DNA of 64,000 bases from Sva-07 sp963716235 (GTDB taxonomy: Bacteria > Actinomycetota > Acidimicrobiia > Acidimicrobiales > Ilumatobacteraceae): assembly GCA_963716235.1 (NCBI GenBank), contig CAVQTE010000030.1, forward strand, positions 186,001 to 250,000, written 5' to 3'. Shown here piece by piece: positions 59,985-64,000 of this stretch. Numbering within the stretch: position 1 is the first letter of the stretch; every line of letters begins with the position of its first letter. A program made the position numbers and the translations under genes. The notes under the pieces were generated by a model that was given only the letters and a program-made list of their open reading frames with translations, was not told the origin of the DNA and searched no databases.

Positions 59985-61763
59985 TCAGGGGCGACAGGTG
60001 GCGAGGAGGTGGGCGACGATGTCGGCGAGCGGGACGTCGCTGCGGTCGCCGGTCCTGCGGTCCTTGACCTCGATGGTCGGATTCTCCTCGTCGGCGACGC
60101 CGCGCCCGACGATGGCGATCGTCGGGATGCCGATCAGTTCGGCATCCTTGAACTTCACGCCGGGTGACGGACCGTAGCGATCGTCGAGGAGCACCCGAAT
60201 CCCTGCTGCCTCGAGGTCGGCGGCGAGCTGCTCGCCGGCAGGGAACTGCGGACCGTCGAGCTTTCCGGCCACCACGATGTGCACATCGGCGGGAGCGATC
60301 TCACGCGGCCACACGAGGCCGATGTCGTCGTGGCCTGCTTCGGCGATGGCGGCGAGCGCACGGGTGACACCGACGCCGTACGACCCCATCGTGGGTGTGA
60401 CGGGCTTGCCGTGCTCGTCCTGGACGGCGAGGCCCAGCGCATCGGCGTACTTGCGGCCCAGCTGGAAGATGTGACCGATCTCGATGCCGCGAGCGATCTC
60501 GACAGGAGCGGCGCAGACCGGGCAGACATCGCCGCTGCGGATCTCGGCCGCCTCGATCGTGCCGTCCGGGGTGAAGTCGCGGCCCGCAACGAGATTGATC
60601 ACGTGATGGTCGGGACGGTCGGCGCCGGTGATCCAGGCGGTGCCATCGACCACGCGTGGGTCGACGAGGTAGCGGATGCCTGAACCGTTCGTACTGCCCA
60701 ACATGCCGGGGCCGATGTACCCCTTGATCAGCGATGGGTGCTCGGCGAAGTCGGCCTCGTCGAACGGCTCCGGCTCGGCGGGAGCCACTTGCGCTTCGAG
60801 CCGCTTCATGTCGACCTCGCGGTCACCGGGCAGCCCGATGGCCAGCGGCTCGATCGTGCCGTCGGGGCGGCGAAGCTTCACCACGACGTTCTTGAGGGTG
60901 TCGGCAGCGGTCCAGTCACGCTCGGGATGGCGGAGTTCGGCGTCGGAATTGACCCACTCGACGAGCGTCGCGATCGTCGGGGTGCCCGGCGTGTGGTGCA
61001 CGATCGCCGGCGGCAGCCCCTCGAACGGGATCGCCGGGGGAGGGGGCGTCACGACGGCCTCGACATTGGCGGCGTAGTCGCACGATGTGCACCGGATGAA
61101 GGTGTCCTCGCCGACGTCCATCGGTGCCAGGAACTCCTCGGACGCCGACCCGCCCATGGCGCCCGACATCGCCGACACGATCACATACGGCAACCCGAGC
61201 CGGTCGAACAATGAGATGTAGGCCGCGCGATGGGCGTCGTATGACGCTTGCAGGCCCGCATCGTCGAGATCGAAGCTGTACGAGTCCTTCATCACGAACT
61301 CGCGGCCACGCAGCAGGCCGGCGCGTGGGCGAGCCTCGTCGCGGTACTTGGTCTGGATCTGGTAGATCGACAGCGGCAGGTCCTTGTACGACCCACAGAT
61401 GTCCTTCACGAGCAGCGTGAACATTTCCTCGTGGGTCGGTGCGAGCAGAAAGTCGGCACCCTTGCGGTCCTGAAGTCGGAACAGGTTGTCGCCGTACTCG
61501 GTCCACCGCCCGGTCGCCTCGTAGGGCTCGCGAGGGAGCAGCGCTGGAAAATGCACTTCCTGGAAGCCGGCCGCGTCCATCTCCTCGCGAACGATGCGCT
61601 CGACGTTGCGGTAGACGAGCCAACCGAGCGGCAGCCACGAGAAACCGCCCGGCGCAGCCCGGCGGATGTAGCCGGCCCGCACGAGCAGGCGATGGCTCGC
61701 CACCTCGGCATCGGCCGGATCATCTCGAAGGGTCCGCAGGAACAGGGTCGACATCCGAAGCAC
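59985..61763 (-). CDS. proS: Prolyl-tRNA synthetase, bacterial type with editing insertion
   Basis: 592 residues from GTG 61763. Class II motifs: motif 1 within FPALLPREPYEATGRW, motif 2 with TKYRDEARPRAGLLRGREF, motif 3 with GSYGVGVTRALAAIAE. A long insertion between motifs 2 and 3 (about 220-400) is the editing domain (INS) of bacterial ProRS, followed by the anticodon-binding domain (VHIVVAG, DRYGPSPGVKFKDAELIGIP). It attaches proline to tRNA-Pro. GTG 61763 is favoured over ATG 61754 by the -10 box. Confidence 0.96.
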   Translation of the reverse strand: MLRMSTLFLRTLRDDPADAEVASHRLLVRAGYIRRAAPGGFSWLPLGWLVYRNVERIVREEMDAAGFQEVHFPALLPREPYEATGRWTEYGDNLFRLQDRKGADFLLAPTHEEMFTLLVKDICGSYKDLPLSIYQIQTKYRDEARPRAGLLRGREFVMKDSYSFDLDDAGLQASYDAHRAAYISLFDRLGLPYVIVSAMSGAMGGSASEEFLAPMDVGEDTFIRCTSCDYAANVEAVVTPPPPAIPFEGLPPAIVHHTPGTPTIATLVEWVNSDAELRHPERDWTAADTLKNVVVKLRRPDGTIEPLAIGLPGDREVDMKRLEAQVAPAEPEPFDEADFAEHPSLIKGYIGPGMLGSTNGSGIRYLVDPRVVDGTAWITGADRPDHHVINLVAGRDFTPDGTIEAAEIRSGDVCPVCAAPVEIARGIEIGHIFQLGRKYADALGLAVQDEHGKPVTPTMGSYGVGVTRALAAIAEAGHDDIGLVWPREIAPADVHIVVAGKLDGPQFPAGEQLAADLEAAGIRVLLDDRYGPSPGVKFKDAELIGIPTIAIVGRGVADEENPTIEVKDRRTGDRSDVPLADIVAHLLATCRP

Positions 61764-61775
61764 CCAGGCACTGTA
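61764..61775 (-). promoter_or_regulatory. Leaderless -10 box (TACAGT) of proS
   Basis: TACAGT at 61775-61770, 6 nt, then GTG at 61763. Confidence 0.55.
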
Positions 61776-61796
61776 CTGAGTGGCGCCCGGCGATCG

Positions 61797-61844
61797 TTTG
61801 CGTTGCAGAACGGTTGGGCCGTTCCATCGGAACCGTGACGCAAA
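61797..61844. repeat. 48-nt palindromic repeat, family 1, copy C
   Basis: Arms TTTGCGT (61797-61803) and ACGCAAA (61838-61844). An alternative inner stem ACGGTT/AACCGT also forms. Between divergent proS and rimP, so not a terminator of any gene on its right or left. Confidence 0.8.
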
Positions 61845-61918
61845 CCGGGATCGGGTGTGGGGGTGAGCGGTGGTGTGGGTGCGCACGGCGAGCCTGTCCA
61901 ACGATGCTCGGACGCTGC

Positions 61919-61924
61919 TATCAT
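61919..61924 (+). promoter_or_regulatory. Probable -10 box (TATCAT) of the rimP-nusA operon
   Basis: TATCAT at 61919-61924, with TGTCCA 18 nt upstream as a weak -35. Transcription from about 61931 would leave a leader of about 70 nt that includes the hairpin at 61951. Confidence 0.4.
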
Positions 61925-61950
61925 GAGCGCTCCATTTGGTTTGGTACCGA

Positions 61951-61980
61951 AAGGCGTGGGGCTGAGCCCCACGCCTTGTT
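61951..61980 (+). terminator. Leader hairpin followed by a T-rich run upstream of rimP (attenuator candidate)
   Basis: AAGGCGTGGGGCT pairs with AGCCCCACGCCTT (61951-61977, one-base loop) and is followed by GTTTGTT (partly shared). It looks like an intrinsic terminator lying between the proposed promoter and the rimP RBS. Confidence 0.6.
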
Positions 61981-62001
61981 TGTTGAAAGGAGGCAGTTCC
62001 G

Positions 62002-62583
62002 ATGAGCGCAGCGTCAGAGATCGATCGCATGCACGCCCTCGTCGGCCCGATTGCCTCCGATCTGGCGCTCGACGTCTACGACATCGAGCGCCGGGGCGGC
62101 ACCATCCGGATCACGCTCGACACGTTGCCGGGATCCGATGGCGGCATCACGCTCGACTCACTGTCGCTCGCCACCCGTCTCATCTCACGCGAACTCGACC
62201 ACGAGGACCCGATCGCCGGGCAGTACACGCTCGAGATCACGAGCCCCGGACTCGAACGCCAGCTCCGCACGCCTGCGCATTTCCAGCGTGAGGTCGGCAA
62301 GACCATCTCGGTGCGCCTGCGTGATCCGCTCGCCGACCCGCGCCGATTGCAAGGATCGCTGGTTGCGGCCGACGATCGTCACGCCACGCTCCTGCTCGAC
62401 GACGGCACGGAGCGAAGCGTCGTGATCACCGAGATCGACAAAGCGCGCACTGTGTTCGAGTGGGGCCCCAAGCCCAAGCCCGGAAAGCAGTCGGCCAGGC
62501 AATCGAGCAAGAAGGCCGGTGCCAAGCCGTCGGCCGCCACGACCCAGAACCCGACATCGACGAAGGAGAAGCAACCGTCATGA
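62002..62583 (+). CDS. rimP: Ribosome maturation factor RimP
   Basis: 193 residues from ATG 62002, RBS GAAAGGAGG at 61985-61993. The RimP pattern is present: LALDVYDIERRGGTIRITLD, the LATRLISRELD region, EITSPGLERQLRTPAHFQREVGK in the middle and an SH3-like C-terminal domain. A Lys/Ser/Thr-rich tail follows. It assists 30S assembly. It overlaps nusA by ATGA, the standard rimP-nusA coupling. Confidence 0.95.
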   Translation: MSAASEIDRMHALVGPIASDLALDVYDIERRGGTIRITLDTLPGSDGGITLDSLSLATRLISRELDHEDPIAGQYTLEITSPGLERQLRTPAHFQREVGKTISVRLRDPLADPRRLQGSLVAADDRHATLLLDDGTERSVVITEIDKARTVFEWGPKPKPGKQSARQSSKKAGAKPSAATTQNPTSTKEKQPS

Positions 62584-63935
62584 GCAACCTCGACATGAGC
62601 GAGGCCATTGGCATGCTGGCCCAGGAGAAGGGCATCTCCGAGGACACGCTGCTGCACGTTCTCGTCGACGCCCTTGCCTCGGCCTACAAGCGTCGCCCCG
62701 ACGCCGCCGACGAAGTGGTCGTCGAAGTGAACCCCGAAACCATGGAGTTCTCCTTCATCGCGTACGACGTCGATGAAGACGGCAACTGGATCAACGAGCG
62801 CGACGACACGCCGAAGAAGGACGAGCTCGGTCGTATCGCCGCACAGACGTTCCGTCAGGTGATGAGCCAGCGCATTCGCGAGGTCGAGTCCGAGCGCAAG
62901 TTCGAGGAGTATGCGAACCGGGAGGGCGACATCGTCACCGGCATCATCCAACGCACCGATGCCCGCTACACGCTGCTCGACCTCGGTCGGGTCGAGGCGC
63001 TGTTGCCGCAGGCCGAGCAGGTGCCGTTCGAGCGGCCGGCCCAGGGCGACCGCCAGAAGGCGTACATCGTCGAAGTGCGCCGCACGCCGAAGGGTCCGCA
63101 GATCGTCGTGTCGCGGACGCACCCCGGCCTCATCAAGCGGTTGTTCGAACTCGAAGTGCCCGAGATCGCGGACGGCATCGTCGAGATCAAGGCCTGCGCC
63201 CGTGAACCGGGCCACCGCACCAAGATCGCCGTCTGGTCGAACGACCACAACGTCGATCCGGTCGGCGCGTGCGTCGGCGCCCGCGGTGGTCGTGTACGCA
63301 TGGTCGTCAACGAGATGCGCGGCGAGAAGATCGACATCGTGCCGTTCAGCGAGGACCTCGCCGACTTCGTCGCCAAGGCACTGTCGCCGGCGAAGGTCAC
63401 CCAGGTGATCATCTCCGACGACGGCACCGCAGCCGATGTCATCGTGCCCGACCATCAGCTCAGTCTGGCGATCGGCCGGGAGGGCCAGAACGCTCGACTC
63501 GCCGCTCGCTTGACCGGCGTGCGCGTCGACATTCGTTCCGAGACGCAGCTCGCTGAAGGCATCCCGGCCGGTGGTCGCGACGCCGACGTCGAGTATGCCG
63601 ACGGCGAATGGCGCGCCAACGCCGAGACCGGCGAGATGGAATGGCATGCCGCCGACGGCAGCGTCATCAGTGAATCCGACTGGCAGGCAGCTTCGGCTGT
63701 CGCCTCGTCCGAGGACGCAGCATCCGACGGTGAGTCGGTGGTTGCTGCGGGAGCCGATGAAGCGGACGCCTCGATGGTCGGCGCCGACCCAGCGGCTGGT
63801 GTCGATGATGTGGATGTTGACGTCATGGTGGTGTCAGACACCACTGACGTGGTGTCGGACACCTTGTCCGACGCGGGTGAATCCGACGCCGGTGAATCCG
63901 ACGGGCCCGCCAACGAGAACGGCGACGACGACTGA
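62580..63935 (+). CDS. nusA: Transcription termination/antitermination factor NusA
   Basis: 451 residues from ATG 62580. N-terminal RNA-polymerase-binding domain (about 1-120), S1 domain (GDIVTGIIQRTDARYTLLDLG), KH1 (EIADGIVEIKACAREPGHRTKIAVWSN...) and KH2 (ending LAIGREGQNARLAARLTG). From about residue 340 there is an unusual acidic, Ser/Asp/Val-rich tail (VSDTTDVVSDTLSDAGESD) that includes tandem short repeats and no AR domain. NusA controls pausing and termination. The leader hairpin upstream may be its own control site. Confidence 0.96.
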   Translation: MSNLDMSEAIGMLAQEKGISEDTLLHVLVDALASAYKRRPDAADEVVVEVNPETMEFSFIAYDVDEDGNWINERDDTPKKDELGRIAAQTFRQVMSQRIREVESERKFEEYANREGDIVTGIIQRTDARYTLLDLGRVEALLPQAEQVPFERPAQGDRQKAYIVEVRRTPKGPQIVVSRTHPGLIKRLFELEVPEIADGIVEIKACAREPGHRTKIAVWSNDHNVDPVGACVGARGGRVRMVVNEMRGEKIDIVPFSEDLADFVAKALSPAKVTQVIISDDGTAADVIVPDHQLSLAIGREGQNARLAARLTGVRVDIRSETQLAEGIPAGGRDADVEYADGEWRANAETGEMEWHAADGSVISESDWQAASAVASSEDAASDGESVVAAGADEADASMVGADPAAGVDDVDVDVMVVSDTTDVVSDTLSDAGESDAGESDGPANENGDDD

Positions 63936-64000
63936 GTGTTACCGATCACCCCGAACCCATTCGCAGCTGTCTCGGCTGCCGTCAGCGGCGCCCACAGTCC
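63932..64000 (+). CDS. ylxR: YlxR (DUF448) RNA-binding protein, N-terminal fragment (cut by window end)
   Basis: After the nusA stop, one frame reads TDHPEPIRSCLGCRQRRPQS, which is the start of YlxR, the protein usually found next to nusA. The frame (codons beginning at 63932, 63935, 63938...) has no ATG, GTG or TTG close by; CTG at 63932 is the only near-start codon, or a base error has altered the start. The gene continues beyond the window. Confidence 0.7.
   Translation, partial: MSVTDHPEPIRSCLGCRQRRPQS

Noticed and set aside
1..64000. tRNA, rRNA, CRISPR arrays, transposases, prophage or integrase genes
   Set aside because: I looked for T-loop GGTTCGA contexts with an acceptor stem, regularly spaced repeats, and DDE or tyrosine-recombinase motifs. 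None was convincing; the GGTTCGA hits lie inside coding regions.

Overview
The window is high-GC chromosomal DNA from an actinobacterium. Supporting content: a mycothiol S-conjugate amidase, two LLM-class (F420-type) oxidoreductases, a DUF222/HNH nuclease, many acyl-CoA, SDR and MaoC enzymes, frequent GTG starts, and a rimP-nusA-ylxR cluster. The mix looks most like Acidimicrobiia (Ilumatobacter-like), but that placement is inference. I see no phage, transposase, CRISPR array, rRNA or tRNA, and no gene-free stretch longer than 300 bases.

Layout. 0-9.8 kb: partial glycerol-3-phosphate dehydrogenase, rhomboid protease, GGDEF/EAL protein, PEBP lipoprotein, Mca with a coupled small protein, ChbG-like deacetylase, secreted nuclease, thiolase, NudC and nitrobindin. 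9.8-12.8 kb: a yybP-ykoY (Mn2+) riboswitch in front of a P-type ATPase. 12.7-25 kb: S9 peptidase, AttH-like protein, thioredoxin/CcdA fusion, TauD dioxygenase, DUF222 nuclease, SDR, PAP2, RecB-like nuclease, hydrolase and acyl-CoA dehydrogenase. 25-29.7 kb: a sugar/glycan group (epimerase, DegT aminotransferase, GT2, PIG-V-like mannosyltransferase, methyltransferase). 29.7-37.1 kb: two SDRs, beta-phosphoglucomutase plus GH65 phosphorylase, acyl-CoA synthetase and an LLM enzyme. 37.3-43.6 kb, plus strand: acyl-CoA dehydrogenase-like flavoprotein, nitroreductase, P450, acyl-CoA synthetase and carotenoid oxygenase, plausibly one catabolic set. 43.6-52.2 kb: TauE exporter, TypA, GH29/beta-helix protein, O-acetyltransferase and LLM enzyme. 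52.3-55.3 kb: MoxR/DUF58/VWA operon. 55.4-64 kb: small protein, geranylgeranyl-reductase-type flavoprotein, Tat-exported amidase, SDR/MaoC pair, ProRS, then rimP-nusA-ylxR.

The strongest pattern across genes is regulatory. About 28 of roughly 49 uncoupled starts have a TAnnnT hexamer (usually TA[C/G/T][C/G]GT) 6-8 nt upstream of an ATG or GTG, the geometry of leaderless transcription. This also fixes several start codons. In three places two such boxes overlap back to back between divergent genes. At the TauE gene a CsoR/CstR-like palindrome covers the box.

Other signals are three families of fixed-length palindromic intergenic repeats (48, 39 and 52-53 nt) and eight single-base reading-frame breaks in seven otherwise intact genes. 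All eight breaks lie in the first 33 kb and are most simply explained by consensus errors.
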